Shown here: one piece after another, positions 8,991-16,931 of the stretch
How the letters are laid out: each line of letters opens with the position of its first letter
Position numbering within the stretch: the stretch's first letter is position 1
NCBI RefSeq assembly: GCF_006384975.1
Contig: NZ_CP021645.1
Location: 3,376,001 to 3,440,000 of the forward strand
Origin: Pseudomonas oryzihabitans
Lineage (GTDB): Bacteria; Pseudomonadota; Gammaproteobacteria; Pseudomonadales; Pseudomonadaceae
Length of the DNA: 64,000 nt
Reading direction: 5' to 3'
The notes under the pieces: model-generated
Database searches by the model: none
Seen by the model: the letters and a program-made list of their open reading frames with translations, nothing else
What the model was told of the DNA's origin: nothing
Program-made: the position numbers and the translations under genes

Positions 8991-10052
8991 ATGACCAAGA
9001 CCACGCCTGAGAAGGATCTGCGAATAGAGACCATTCGCGGACTGGCGCTGTTTCTGATGGTAGCGGGCCACGTGATTGGCAGCTCGTCCACCCTGGGCAT
9101 GAAGGTGTCCGACGACTCCCTGCTGCGCTATCTCTACGATTCCCTCGTCTATATTCGGATGCCGCTGTTCACCGCGATTTCCGGTTACGTCTATGCGTTG
9201 CGTCCAGTGAACACAAACAGCGACCTGTCGCGTTTCTACAAAGGCAAGTTCAAGCGCATCGGCATTCCGCTGATCGTGGTCTCGACGCTGTTCTTCGCCT
9301 TGCAGATGGCCGTACCCAATACTAACTACAAGCCACAGCTGACCGATATCTTCAGCATCTACTTCTTCAGCTACGCGCACTTCTGGTTTCTGCAGTCGAT
9401 CTTCTGCATCTTCGTGATCATCGCCCTGCTGGAGAAAGCCGGCCTGTTGCTGACCTTGCGCAATTTTGGTCTGGTCTTCGCCGTGGCCCTGGCCGCCTCC
9501 TTCGCCTGGGAAAGCTTCCCGGACCTGTTCAGCCTGTACAAGGCGGTGCAGCTGTTCCCCTTCTTCCTACTGGGCCTGGGCCTCTACCGCTTCGGCGAGG
9601 AGCTCATCACCCGCCGCAACGTGACCGCCATGGCGGTGGCGCTCGCCATCTTGGTAGCCGTCGATCAGGCCTATCTGTTCGAGCTGGTCGATCTCGACGA
9701 GGCCGACATGGCGGTGATCGGCACAGCCCTGGGGCTGGCGGCCATCAGCCTGCTGATCGCCCGTCGCTTCTACTTCAAGCCGCTGGCCTGGCTGGGCTAC
9801 TTTTCCTTCGAGATCTACCTGTTCCACGTCTTCGGCACCGCCGGTGCCCGCATCGTGCTGAACAAGCTGCAGGTTCACGACGTCTGGGTGGTCTTTACCG
9901 TCAGCATGGTGATGGGCCTGTTCCTGCCGGTGATCCTCAAGGTAGTGCTGGAACGGATCAGCCCGCTGCACTTTCTCAGCGTGGCCTTCTTCGGTACCAA
10001 GACGCGGGTGAACCGCGCTACCCCGCCGTTGCAGAAGAAGGCCACTGCTTAG
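8991..10052 (+). CDS. Membrane acyltransferase (acyltransferase 3 family)
   Basis: A 353-residue inner-membrane protein with about ten hydrophobic segments. The N-terminal signature of acyltransferase 3 enzymes is clear: RIETIRGLALFLMVAGHVIG with the catalytic-type His, then RMPLFTAISGYVYALR. Family members O-acylate sugars of O-antigen, exopolysaccharide, peptidoglycan or periplasmic glucans using acyl groups delivered across the membrane. No glycan gene lies nearby, so the substrate cannot be inferred. The ATG at 8991 is preceded by AGAGGA. The C-terminal tail (TRVNRATPP...KKATA) is basic and cytoplasmic. It appears monocistronic. Confidence 0.82.
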   Translation: MTKTTPEKDLRIETIRGLALFLMVAGHVIGSSSTLGMKVSDDSLLRYLYDSLVYIRMPLFTAISGYVYALRPVNTNSDLSRFYKGKFKRIGIPLIVVSTLFFALQMAVPNTNYKPQLTDIFSIYFFSYAHFWFLQSIFCIFVIIALLEKAGLLLTLRNFGLVFAVALAASFAWESFPDLFSLYKAVQLFPFFLLGLGLYRFGEELITRRNVTAMAVALAILVAVDQAYLFELVDLDEADMAVIGTALGLAAISLLIARRFYFKPLAWLGYFSFEIYLFHVFGTAGARIVLNKLQVHDVWVVFTVSMVMGLFLPVILKVVLERISPLHFLSVAFFGTKTRVNRATPPLQKKATA

Positions 10053-10210
10053 TAATACTTTGCAAGACAGAAGAATCGAGGTTCGCAAGGAGTGCGAAAC
10101 CGAGGAAAGGCTCTATCTAGCGGATCTACGGACTGCCAAGACCTTTGGCACCCCCGCAAAGGCTGCTAACCTGATCTTCCTAACAACGATGGTACAAGGA
10201 AGAACCAGCG

Positions 10211-10579
10211 ATGCCTCCATTTATCTTGAAAACCTTTGGCGGTCTCAATCGTAGCTACTATCTTCGTCACTTGACGTTCGCATGCGCCATACTGGCCTTC
10301 TTTGTCGTCATGTTGCATCAAGCTCAAAGCAATACCACTGGACTCGCGTTTTACGTACTTGCCGTCGTCAATACTCTGCTATACCCCTACTCACGTTTCG
10401 TTTATGAAAGCGTGGTCGGCTTCATCATGGGCAAGAATGTATTCTTCGTTAATGCCTTGCTAATGCTTCTCGTAAAATCAATGACCATGTTGATGTGCTG
10501 GTGGCTTGCGATCTTCATCGCCCCCTTGGGACTCGCCTATCTGTATTGGCAACACAACCGCCAATCTAGCAACTCTTGA
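10211..10579 (+). CDS. Small integral membrane protein of unknown function
   Basis: A 122-residue protein with three or four hydrophobic segments (about 20-36, 45-60, 78-95 and 95-112): LTFACAILAFFVVML, LAFYVLAVVNTLLYPYS, NALLMLLVKSMTMLMCWWLAIFIAPLGLAYLYW. I do not recognise a family. AAGGAAG lies about 9 bases before the ATG. Its codons are visibly less GC-rich than those of neighbouring genes, suggesting recent acquisition or weak constraint. A hairpin (TTCGCA/TGCGAA at 10082-10098) with an AGGAG loop lies upstream, and a large folded element begins at its stop codon. Confidence 0.6.
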   Translation: MPPFILKTFGGLNRSYYLRHLTFACAILAFFVVMLHQAQSNTTGLAFYVLAVVNTLLYPYSRFVYESVVGFIMGKNVFFVNALLMLLVKSMTMLMCWWLAIFIAPLGLAYLYWQHNRQSSNS

Positions 10580-10676
10580 TTCAGCGAGGCCTCGTCCTAA
10601 GCTCTGTAAGAAGCATCGCAGAGCGCAGGCACTTTTCGTACAGTGCCTAGAAAGCAGCAGGCGAGGCCTGATGAAT
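10579..10676. other. 98-bp element predicted to fold as a three-way junction
   Basis: The ends pair with each other: ATTCA (10579-10583) with TGAAT (10672-10676), then AGGCCTCG (10587-10594) with CGAGGCCT (10662-10669). Inside are two hairpins: GCTCTG (10601-10606)/CAGAGC (10619-10624) and AGGCACT (10627-10633)/AGTGCCT (10642-10648). It fills the gap between two convergent genes and begins at the last base of one stop codon. It may be a bidirectional terminator, a palindromic mobile element or an RNA. Confidence 0.55.
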
Positions 10677-10689
10677 ACCATCCCGGTTT

Positions 10690-11706
10690 TCAATCGACGC
10701 TAATCACTACCCGCCCACGGGTAGGGCACTGCTCCATGCAGCGATGCGCCTCGACGTATTGGTCGAAGGGGAAGACCTGCTTGATCTGCGCCTTGAGCAG
10801 CAGATCGCGGGTCAGCTGATCGAGGTGCTGCAGCGCGGCGCGCACAGCGGCGCAATCCGCTTCCAACCCCATCTCCGGCTGGCCAGTGAAGTCCTGGACG
10901 CAGTGGATGTAGAGCTTGAACTTCTTCTTGAAGGCGGCGCAGGCCGGCAGCGGGGTCTGGTTGCCGCCGTTGAGGCCGTAGAGCAGCAGCCGACCACGCG
11001 GCGCCATGGCCTCGCCGAGCAGGGCCAGTTGCGGGCCGCCCAGGGCATCCAGGGCGACGTGCACGCCGACGCCATCGGTGATGCTGGCGATCCGGCTGAC
11101 CAGGTCCTCTTCCTCTGCGGCGATGACCTTCTCGGCGCCCAGTTCGCGCAGGTAGTCGCGGTCCGCGGCGTCATGGGTGGTGGCGATGACCCGACCGCCC
11201 AAGGCCTTGGCCAGTTGGACGGACGCCGGACCACAACAACGACTGGCATCGGTGATCAGTACCCACTCACCGGGTTGCAGCCGCGCCTGGTGTACCAGGC
11301 CGGTGTAGGCGGTGAGCAGCGGGGTGTAGTGCACCGCGGCCTCGACCGGCGTGAGCACCTCCGGATAGCGCACCAGGGACGTAGCCGGATAGACCAGTTC
11401 GTCGCCATAGGCCGGGTAGCGATTGATGTCATGGCCGAGGAAGCTGGCTACGCGGTCGCCCACGGCGAATTCCGCGACACCCTCGCCCAGGGCGGCGACC
11501 ACCCCGGCAAGTTCGCAGCCAAGACCCGCCGGCGGATTGGCCTGCTCGGGGGCGAGATTTTGCCGCCAGAGCACGTCGTACCAGCTCACGCCGATGGCCT
11601 CTACCCGCACCAACACCTCGCCGGGTCCGGCCACGGGGGTGGGCCGGTCGATGCAGGTGAGCACCTCCGGCGGGCCGAACTCGGTGAACTGGATCAGGCG
11701 GGACAT
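10690..11706 (-). CDS. mexS: Zinc-less alcohol dehydrogenase-like oxidoreductase MexS
   Basis: A 338-residue quinone oxidoreductase-type member of the medium-chain dehydrogenases with a GroES-like N-terminal domain (GPGEVLVRVEAIGVSWYDVLWR, GCELAGVVAALGEGV) and a Rossmann domain (WVLITDASRCCGPASVQLAKALGG). The classical glycine motif is replaced by ASRCCGPAS. The identification as MexS rests on length and on divergence from mexT, the arrangement in P. aeruginosa. There, loss of MexS activates MexT and hence mexEF-oprN, probably through accumulation of reactive electrophiles. A MexT-box-like site lies in the intergenic region. Confidence 0.82.
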   Translation of the reverse strand: MSRLIQFTEFGPPEVLTCIDRPTPVAGPGEVLVRVEAIGVSWYDVLWRQNLAPEQANPPAGLGCELAGVVAALGEGVAEFAVGDRVASFLGHDINRYPAYGDELVYPATSLVRYPEVLTPVEAAVHYTPLLTAYTGLVHQARLQPGEWVLITDASRCCGPASVQLAKALGGRVIATTHDAADRDYLRELGAEKVIAAEEEDLVSRIASITDGVGVHVALDALGGPQLALLGEAMAPRGRLLLYGLNGGNQTPLPACAAFKKKFKLYIHCVQDFTGQPEMGLEADCAAVRAALQHLDQLTRDLLLKAQIKQVFPFDQYVEAHRCMEQCPTRGRVVISVD

Positions 11707-11820
11707 GGGACTACCTCGCGTTGATGCCGACCCCGGAACGATTGCCGAGGCGGACTGCTTATGGCTAGGACTCTAACCAGCCTTGCCTTAGGATTCTATG
11801 CATCCCTATCGATAATGGAC

Positions 11821-11844
11821 ATCGCGGGAATCGATCCACTCCCT
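11821..11844. promoter_or_regulatory. Candidate MexT binding site between mexS and mexT
   Basis: ATCG-N5-ATCGAT at 11821-11835 resembles the first half of the nod-box-like MexT site as I recall it (ATCA-N5-GTCGAT-N4-ACYAT). The second part is poorly matched. A further ATCGAT lies just upstream near 11809. Placement between divergent mexS and mexT fits. Confidence 0.4.
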
Positions 11845-11856
11845 ATCGGGGCCTGA

Positions 11857-12777
11857 ATGAACCGTACCGATCTGCGCCGCGTCGACCTCAATCTGCTCAT
11901 CGTGTTCGAGACCCTGATGCTCGAACGCAGCGTCACCCGTGCCGCAGAAAAGCTGTTCCTTGGCCAGCCGGCCATCAGCGCCGCCCTGGCCCGCCTGCGC
12001 ACCCTGTTCGACGATCCGCTGTTCGTCCGCACCGGGCGCAGCATGGAGCCCACGCCGCGCGCCCAGGAGATCGCCGCCCTGCTGTCGCCGGCGCTGGACC
12101 AGATCTCCAGCGCGGTGAGCCGCACCCAGAGTTTCGAGCCGGCCAGCGCCGACCGGGTGTTTCGCGTCGGCCTGTCCGATGACGTCGAATTCGCCCTGCT
12201 GCCGCCGCTGCTCCGGCGAATCCGCATCGAGGCCCCGGGCACCACCCTGGTGGTACGGCGGATGAACTACCTGACCGCTGCCGGCATGCTGGCCTCCGGC
12301 GAGATCACCGTGGCGGTGGGCTATACCGAGGAATTGCCGGCCAATTCGAAGAGAAGGCCGGTGCGTCGCTTCGGCTTCAAGGTCCTGCGCGCCGACAGCA
12401 AGCCCGGTCGCCTGACCCTGGACGAATACTGCGCCCGGCCCCATGCCCTGGTGTCCTATGCCGGCGACCTCACCGGCTACGTCGACGAGTTGCTGGACAA
12501 GCTCGGCCGCCAGCGCCGGGTGGTGCTGGCGGTGCCCCAGTTCAATGGCCTGGGCTCGCTGCTGGCGGAAACCGACCTGCTGGTGATGGTGCCGGACTAC
12601 ACCGCTCGGCTGCTGGCCAGCGCTGGCGGCCTGAGGTACGAAGACCCGCCCGAGGAACTGCGCGACGGCGGCCACGAACTGCCCATGGCCTGGAGCGGCG
12701 CCCAGGACCACGACCCAGGCGAGCGCTGGCTGAGGTCGCGGATCCAGATGTTCATCGGCGATCCGGACAGTCTCTAG
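11857..12777 (+). CDS. mexT: LysR-type activator MexT
   Basis: A 306-residue LysR regulator. The N-terminus (RRVDLNLLIVFETLMLERSV, then a helix-turn-helix ending GQPAISAALARLR) and the C-terminus (WLRSRIQMFIGDPDSL) closely match Pseudomonas MexT. MexT activates the mexEF-oprN efflux pump and mexS, and lowers outer-membrane porin and quorum-sensing outputs. The reading frame is intact across the helix-turn-helix, the region often disrupted by an 8-bp duplication in laboratory P. aeruginosa, so the protein should be functional. Unlike in P. aeruginosa, mexE is not the next gene; about 4 kb intervenes. Confidence 0.9.
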   Translation: MNRTDLRRVDLNLLIVFETLMLERSVTRAAEKLFLGQPAISAALARLRTLFDDPLFVRTGRSMEPTPRAQEIAALLSPALDQISSAVSRTQSFEPASADRVFRVGLSDDVEFALLPPLLRRIRIEAPGTTLVVRRMNYLTAAGMLASGEITVAVGYTEELPANSKRRPVRRFGFKVLRADSKPGRLTLDEYCARPHALVSYAGDLTGYVDELLDKLGRQRRVVLAVPQFNGLGSLLAETDLLVMVPDYTARLLASAGGLRYEDPPEELRDGGHELPMAWSGAQDHDPGERWLRSRIQMFIGDPDSL

Positions 12778-12878
12778 CGGCGCTTGCCACTCACTGCACA
12801 GTATTGCGCGACGCTTTTTCGCCAGCCTTTCCATGATGACGGCTCGCGATAAGGAGCGAACGGCAGAAAGGGAAAGCG

Positions 12879-12906
12879 GTGCGGTCGAACCCGGCTCGAA
12901 CCGCAC
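12879..12906. terminator. Hairpin between convergent mexT and glutathione transferase genes
   Basis: GTGCGG-TCGA pairs with TCGA-(A)-CCGCAC across a 7-base loop. It sits between two genes that end towards each other, so it probably serves as a shared terminator although it lacks a T-run. Confidence 0.5.
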
Positions 12907-12912
12907 CCACAA

Positions 12913-13521
12913 TCAGGCGAGTGGATAACGCTTGAACAGGTCAGTCTGTTCCAGGCGCGCCGCATGGGCTTCAAGGGCAGGGAAATCACCGGCCGGAACG
13001 ACCTCGGGCACCATCAGTTTCATGAACGACCAAGCCACAGCGGTGGTAAGTGCGGCCTGGTCTGATCGCTCGCCTTGTGCTGGCCGGGCGGACCAGTGCC
13101 TCTCCAGTTCGACACAGGCGGCCCGCAACTGCTGGGTGACGCGTTCGACCCAGGGCAGATGAAGTTTTTCTGCCGGACGCAGCTTGCGCTCATAGACCAG
13201 TTGCACGCTTTTCTCGCATACGGCCAATGCGAGTCCCAGGATACGCAGGGCATCGGCCAGGGCCTGGGGTTGTTGCGGCAACAGCTTGTTGGCGGGCGCA
13301 CTGAGGCTCTCGAAGTAGTCGATGATCAACGTCGAGTCCATCAATACCGTGCCGTCATCCAACACCAGGGTCGGCGCCTTGACCACCGGATTGATCCGGG
13401 AGAACGCCTCGAAGGTACTGAAGACGGACAAGGGCTCATGCTCGAAGCTAACGCCCAGCAGATCCAGGGAAATCGCCACTCGGCGCACATAGGGTGAATC
13501 CAGCATGCCAATCAGTTTCAT
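12913..13521 (-). CDS. Glutathione S-transferase
   Basis: A 202-residue soluble GST. The N-terminal thioredoxin-like domain starts MKLIGMLDSPYVRRVAISL, where the Ser (residue 9) is the likely glutathione-activating residue, and has the cis-Pro segment VKAPTLVLDDG and the glutathione-binding MDSTLIIDYF. The all-helical C-terminal domain follows. It probably conjugates electrophiles, which would suit its place beside mexS/mexT, although that is inference. The upstream gene on the same strand overlaps it by 74 bp in another frame. The ATG at 13521 has AGGAG about 8 bases upstream and matches the family N-terminus. Confidence 0.85.
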   Translation of the reverse strand: MKLIGMLDSPYVRRVAISLDLLGVSFEHEPLSVFSTFEAFSRINPVVKAPTLVLDDGTVLMDSTLIIDYFESLSAPANKLLPQQPQALADALRILGLALAVCEKSVQLVYERKLRPAEKLHLPWVERVTQQLRAACVELERHWSARPAQGERSDQAALTTAVAWSFMKLMVPEVVPAGDFPALEAHAARLEQTDLFKRYPLA

Positions 13522-13882
13522 CCATCACTCTCCTGGGTTTGATAGCGATCTCCAACGCCTTTGCCCGACGCCTGAACAAAGGGCTCAGCCGCCAGGTAAA
13601 AGCCTGGGTGTCATGCGTAGTGGCGGGCGCGAACTGCAGGACACCTTCACCCTCGATCAGGACCAACCCGGCAGGTAATTTCACCTGTTCGCCAGAGCTG
13701 ATCGCTACGTCACCATCCGCGCTACTGATCCAGTGCCAGCCAGTGACGACACGCGCCTGGATCTCCTGGGCATGGCGTACCGACAACAGCTGCGTGCGGG
13801 CCAGGGACACCTGTAGCCAGCACCATTCATTTCCATAAAAGCTCTCCGCCCATCCCTGACTTACCCCAGCCGCGATGTCCAT
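13448..13882 (-). CDS. Small DUF2917-like protein
   Basis: About 144 residues from ATG 13882. The middle has a single cupin-like/beta-rich stretch (RVVTGWHWISSADGDV, SGEQVKLPAGLVLIEGEGVLQF) reminiscent of DUF2917 proteins, often found beside GcvA-type LysR genes. Function is unknown. Its C-terminal end runs 74 bp into the glutathione transferase gene. In either of the other two frames a stop (TGA) occurs at or just before the GST start, so a recent one-base indel may have extended the C-terminus. The LysR gene at 13988 is divergent, with 105 bp between starts. The alternative GTG start at 13900 has a less well placed ribosome site. Confidence 0.5.
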   Translation of the reverse strand: MDIAAGVSQGWAESFYGNEWCWLQVSLARTQLLSVRHAQEIQARVVTGWHWISSADGDVAISSGEQVKLPAGLVLIEGEGVLQFAPATTHDTQAFTWRLSPLFRRRAKALEIAIKPRRVMDETDWHAGFTLCAPSGDFPGSAGR

Positions 13883-13987
13883 GGCGCAATCCCCCTGCAC
13901 GCCGTGTATTTACTGCTCCTTACATTAGTGAGAGTCTCGAGGCTTACCTATCGTTATTTTCTTGGACTCAACGCAAGAAATACTTAC

Positions 13988-14944
13988 ATGGCAAATATTC
14001 CACCCCTGACCTGTCTGCGTAGTTTCGAAGCGGTGGCACGGCTGGGCAGCATCATCGCCGCCGCCAAGGAGTTGCACGTTACTCACTCGGCCATCAGCCA
14101 ACAGATCAAGGTGCTGGAAGAGCTGATCGGCGTCACCCTGTTCATCCGCGAGGGGCGACGCAGCCTGCGCGTCAGCGAGGATGGACGGCTTTATGCCCTG
14201 CAGATCCGCGAATCGCTGGGCGATATCGCCGAAGCCACCCGCCTGATCAAGGCCCAGCCCAAGTCGACCGAATTGGTCGTCGCCGTACTCCCCTCGTTCG
14301 GCCTCAACTGGTTGTTGCCGCGCCTACCGCGCTTCCAGCAGCTACACCCGCACATCAGCGTGCGGCTACAAGCCAGCCTGGCAGTGTCGAACCTGAGCCG
14401 GGAGTCGGTCGATGTCGGGATCCGCATGGGCAAGGGGGACTGGGAGGGCGTGGAGAAGCGGCTGCTGTTCCACGACGAGACGCTGGTGATCGCGGCTCCG
14501 CACTTCAATGGCGGGGCCTTGCCCCAGACCCCGGAAGCTATCGTTAGCAGCCCTATCATTTTCAACATGGAGTCCTGGCAACCCTGGTGCCAAGCTGCAG
14601 GCTTGAAGAGTGAGGTAACGCGCTTCGGTCTGTGCAGCAACGACTCCAACCTGGTGCTGCAAGCGATACGCCTCGGCCAGGGTATCGCTCTCGAACGCCG
14701 CAGCCTGGTGCACGACGCGATCCAGCGAGGCGAGTTCGTGCAGCTGTCCCAGGTCACGGCTCCCTATCCCTATCCGTATTGGTTGGTGCTGCCAGACCGG
14801 AAGCCTTCGGAGGCCAAGCAACGCGTTTTCTCTGGTTGGCTGGCAGGGGAAGTGTCCGAATACTTGAATGGACTGGATCAGGATCAAGACCAAGATCAAG
14901 ATCAAGATCAAGATCAAGATCAAGATCAGCCCAAAATGACGTGA
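13988..14944 (+). CDS. GcvA-like LysR regulator with a repetitive Asp-Gln tail
   Basis: A 318-residue LysR protein. The start MANIPPLTCLRSFEAVARLGS and the helix-turn-helix ELHVTHSAISQQIKVLEELIG match the GcvA subgroup; the effector domain has LPSFGLNWLLPRLPRFQ and GIRMGKGDW. Such regulators usually control the divergent neighbour, here the DUF2917-like/GST pair. The last residues are unusual: nine consecutive Asp-Gln units followed by PKMT, encoded by a hexanucleotide repeat, well beyond the normal LysR C-terminus (about residue 295). The start at 13988 is preferred over 13904 because it matches the family N-terminus. Confidence 0.8.
   Translation: MANIPPLTCLRSFEAVARLGSIIAAAKELHVTHSAISQQIKVLEELIGVTLFIREGRRSLRVSEDGRLYALQIRESLGDIAEATRLIKAQPKSTELVVAVLPSFGLNWLLPRLPRFQQLHPHISVRLQASLAVSNLSRESVDVGIRMGKGDWEGVEKRLLFHDETLVIAAPHFNGGALPQTPEAIVSSPIIFNMESWQPWCQAAGLKSEVTRFGLCSNDSNLVLQAIRLGQGIALERRSLVHDAIQRGEFVQLSQVTAPYPYPYWLVLPDRKPSEAKQRVFSGWLAGEVSEYLNGLDQDQDQDQDQDQDQDQDQPKMT
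14876..14929 (+). repeat. GATCAA-type hexanucleotide microsatellite (9 units) in the LysR gene
   Basis: Nine 6-bp units, mostly GATCAA with GATCAG and GACCAA variants, encode the (Asp-Gln)9 tail. Each unit also carries GATC, so the tract is a dense cluster of Dam-type sites if such a methylase is present. Confidence 0.95.
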
Positions 14945-15072
14945 GTCTGGCACCTGGTCGAGCAGTACCCAAGAAAGTGCTGGCCGAGATCGCGCACCCG
15001 ATAGTATCTAAGGCCCGGATCAGCGCGGCTGGGCCTGGCGAATGGGAGCCATGGAAGCGCGGATTCCGCGAC

Positions 15073-16332
15073 TCAGCGCAGCAAGCTAAGGTTCTCGTCA
15101 AGGCGGCCCTGGATGGTCATCAGGGTATCTCGGGTGATGGTTCCAGGATATTCACGCTCGACAAGGGCGGTGAACTGGCTAGCGACCTCGCCGATGCGCT
15201 CGATGGTGTCACTCGCGATGGCGGGCGGGACTTCCGCCTCGTCCGCGAGACCGAGCAGCGCAGCTCGCTGGATATCCAAGGACTCGCCCAGTACATCCAT
15301 CTGGTGATGGCCGTGCGGTCCCTCGCAAAAGGTCACGTCGTAGGCCGGTGCCAAGGTCCAGGTCCCCGTGGCGGACATGAGGTAGGCGAAGTTCTTCGGA
15401 TGGTCGTCCCTATTGTTGAAGACGACATTGAACACGGCGCGCTCGAAGGCGATCGCCTTCTGGCGTACATCCTTGGTGCAGAGTTGCGTCGCCCGCAGGA
15501 AGTTGACGTAGTCCAGCGCTCCTGGCTCCTGATAGTTGGCGCCCGTGAAGGCGGCGAGGCTTTGCATCGGTACACGTTGCCCAGCCACCCGGTCGAAACG
15601 CCGGGTAGCGAAGGCTGCCTGACCGTCGGGCAAGCTAAAGTAGCGGGTGTCCGCCGCCTGGATGCCACAAAGACGCAAACAGTCGGCATAGGCCGCCTCC
15701 ACGGCACATACTTCAGGATGCTCGTGCCTGGCCGGAAACTTGATCAGCCAGGCCTCGAGGTCCGGGCTGGCCACGGTGGTGAAGGTGCCCGTGCCTGGAT
15801 CTCGATAGATCAGCGCCTTCGGTCGGGCCCCCTGGGGCGAGCCGCCCAGCTGCAGCAAGGTTTGCAGGAATTCCCCACCCTCACCGGCAAGCACCTCCTG
15901 AACTTCGGCCAACAGCAGCTCCAGAGGTAGATGCTCCTGTACTGCCTCACCCTCAGGAGCAAGGGGTTCGAAGGTCATGGCACCCATGGCGTTGTCGCCT
16001 ATGTAGGCCAGCCGTTGCAGTGGCCCGATGCGCGCCGCATTGAGTCCGCGGCGCTTGAACAATCGATTCATCAACAGCATGCCCCAGCCATCCGGCAAGG
16101 CGTCATAGACCGGTCCCGGCAGCCCCAATTGATGAGCCGGAAACCCCTGGCGCAGGGCTGGCCCCTCCAGGGGCAACTGAAAAGCCGATAGCTCGAAACC
16201 GCGCTGTTTTGCCTGAGCACTATATTCGAACAGGATCTGTGAGCGACCACCCAAGGCCGTCGTTGCCCTCAGCCGCCCCCACAGCCAGCGCTCGCCCCAG
16301 CCTTCGTAGTAGACGTCCACCTGTTCAGCCAT
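15073..16332 (-). CDS. hipA: HipA-family serine/threonine kinase toxin
   Basis: A 419-residue HipA protein. It has the N-terminal subdomain (YYEGWGERWLWGRL, LPDGWGMLLMNRLF), a Gly-rich loop (LGGSPQGARPKAL, about 162-174), an ATP-binding Lys in WLIKFP, the catalytic loop NNRDDHPKN with Asp at 309 and the metal-binding Asp at 332 in LAPAYDV. The HipA family phosphorylates aminoacyl-tRNA synthetases (GltX in E. coli) and promotes growth arrest and persistence. All catalytic residues look intact. MAEQVDVYY at 16332 is taken as the start because it overlaps the hipB stop by 8 bases, as usual for hipBA. The pair lies inside the block separating mexT from mexE. Confidence 0.88.
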   Translation of the reverse strand: MAEQVDVYYEGWGERWLWGRLRATTALGGRSQILFEYSAQAKQRGFELSAFQLPLEGPALRQGFPAHQLGLPGPVYDALPDGWGMLLMNRLFKRRGLNAARIGPLQRLAYIGDNAMGAMTFEPLAPEGEAVQEHLPLELLLAEVQEVLAGEGGEFLQTLLQLGGSPQGARPKALIYRDPGTGTFTTVASPDLEAWLIKFPARHEHPEVCAVEAAYADCLRLCGIQAADTRYFSLPDGQAAFATRRFDRVAGQRVPMQSLAAFTGANYQEPGALDYVNFLRATQLCTKDVRQKAIAFERAVFNVVFNNRDDHPKNFAYLMSATGTWTLAPAYDVTFCEGPHGHHQMDVLGESLDIQRAALLGLADEAEVPPAIASDTIERIGEVASQFTALVEREYPGTITRDTLMTIQGRLDENLSLLR

Positions 16333-16642
16333 CGCTGGATTTCCTCTTGATACGCTGGCGCCTGGCGCTTTCTTCATAGCGACGGGCATCCTCCAGGCTA
16401 TTCAGCTGCGGCAGGAACAAATCTTCGAACTCCTTGCTGCGCCCGAGCACCATGGCGATTCGTACCAGGCTCTCGAAGCCAACGTTACGACCTGCCTCGA
16501 GATTGGACACGGTGTTAGTGCCAAGCCCGGCACGGGCAGCGACCTCCGCCTGGGTCAGTCGCTGGGCCAGGCGCTCGGTGCGCAAGCGCTTGCACAGCTG
16601 CTTGACGATCTCGCCTGGCTTGCTGAAGCTTAAATCCAACAT
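16325..16642 (-). CDS. hipB: HipB-like antitoxin (XRE helix-turn-helix)
   Basis: A 105-residue DNA-binding antitoxin. The helix-turn-helix lies in RLTQAEVAARAGLGTNTVSNLEAG (about 29-53), followed by the usual SLVRIAMVLGRSKEFEDLF helix. It is longer than E. coli HipB (88 residues), with a basic C-terminal tail (RRYEESARRQRIKRKSSDG). HipB represses the operon and holds HipA inactive at the DNA. The gene precedes and overlaps hipA by 8 bases. A perfect palindrome lies just upstream of its start. Confidence 0.85.
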   Translation of the reverse strand: MLDLSFSKPGEIVKQLCKRLRTERLAQRLTQAEVAARAGLGTNTVSNLEAGRNVGFESLVRIAMVLGRSKEFEDLFLPQLNSLEDARRYEESARRQRIKRKSSDG

Positions 16643-16650
16643 AGCGTGGC

Positions 16651-16662
16651 TTATCCCGATAA
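16651..16662. promoter_or_regulatory. Palindrome upstream of hipB, possible autoregulatory operator
   Basis: TTATC-CC-GATAA is a perfect inverted repeat 8 bp upstream of the hipB start codon, overlapping its ribosome-binding region. HipB operators of E. coli are also short palindromes (TATCC-N8-GGATA), so this is a reasonable operator candidate. Only one copy was found. Confidence 0.4.
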
Positions 16663-16931
16663 AGAATGTTCAACGCACAGTAAAAGAGAATTACGCCATT
16701 TCCCAGATAATTCCTAGATATGAGGTGTTACCCGTCAGAAATAGGTTTTAGCCACAAAATTATGGAATTAAGCGAGTGTTAGTCGTATCCAGCCATTTGC
16801 TGTTCCGAACCTAAGGGTTAGCTTGGCCAAGCCTCCCCGCCTTGGCGCGACCCTCCCGGCTCTCTCACCTTGTTCAGAACCATCGTTCCAGACGGTTTCC
16901 AATCACCGCCAGCGATACCTACGGCAAAACC

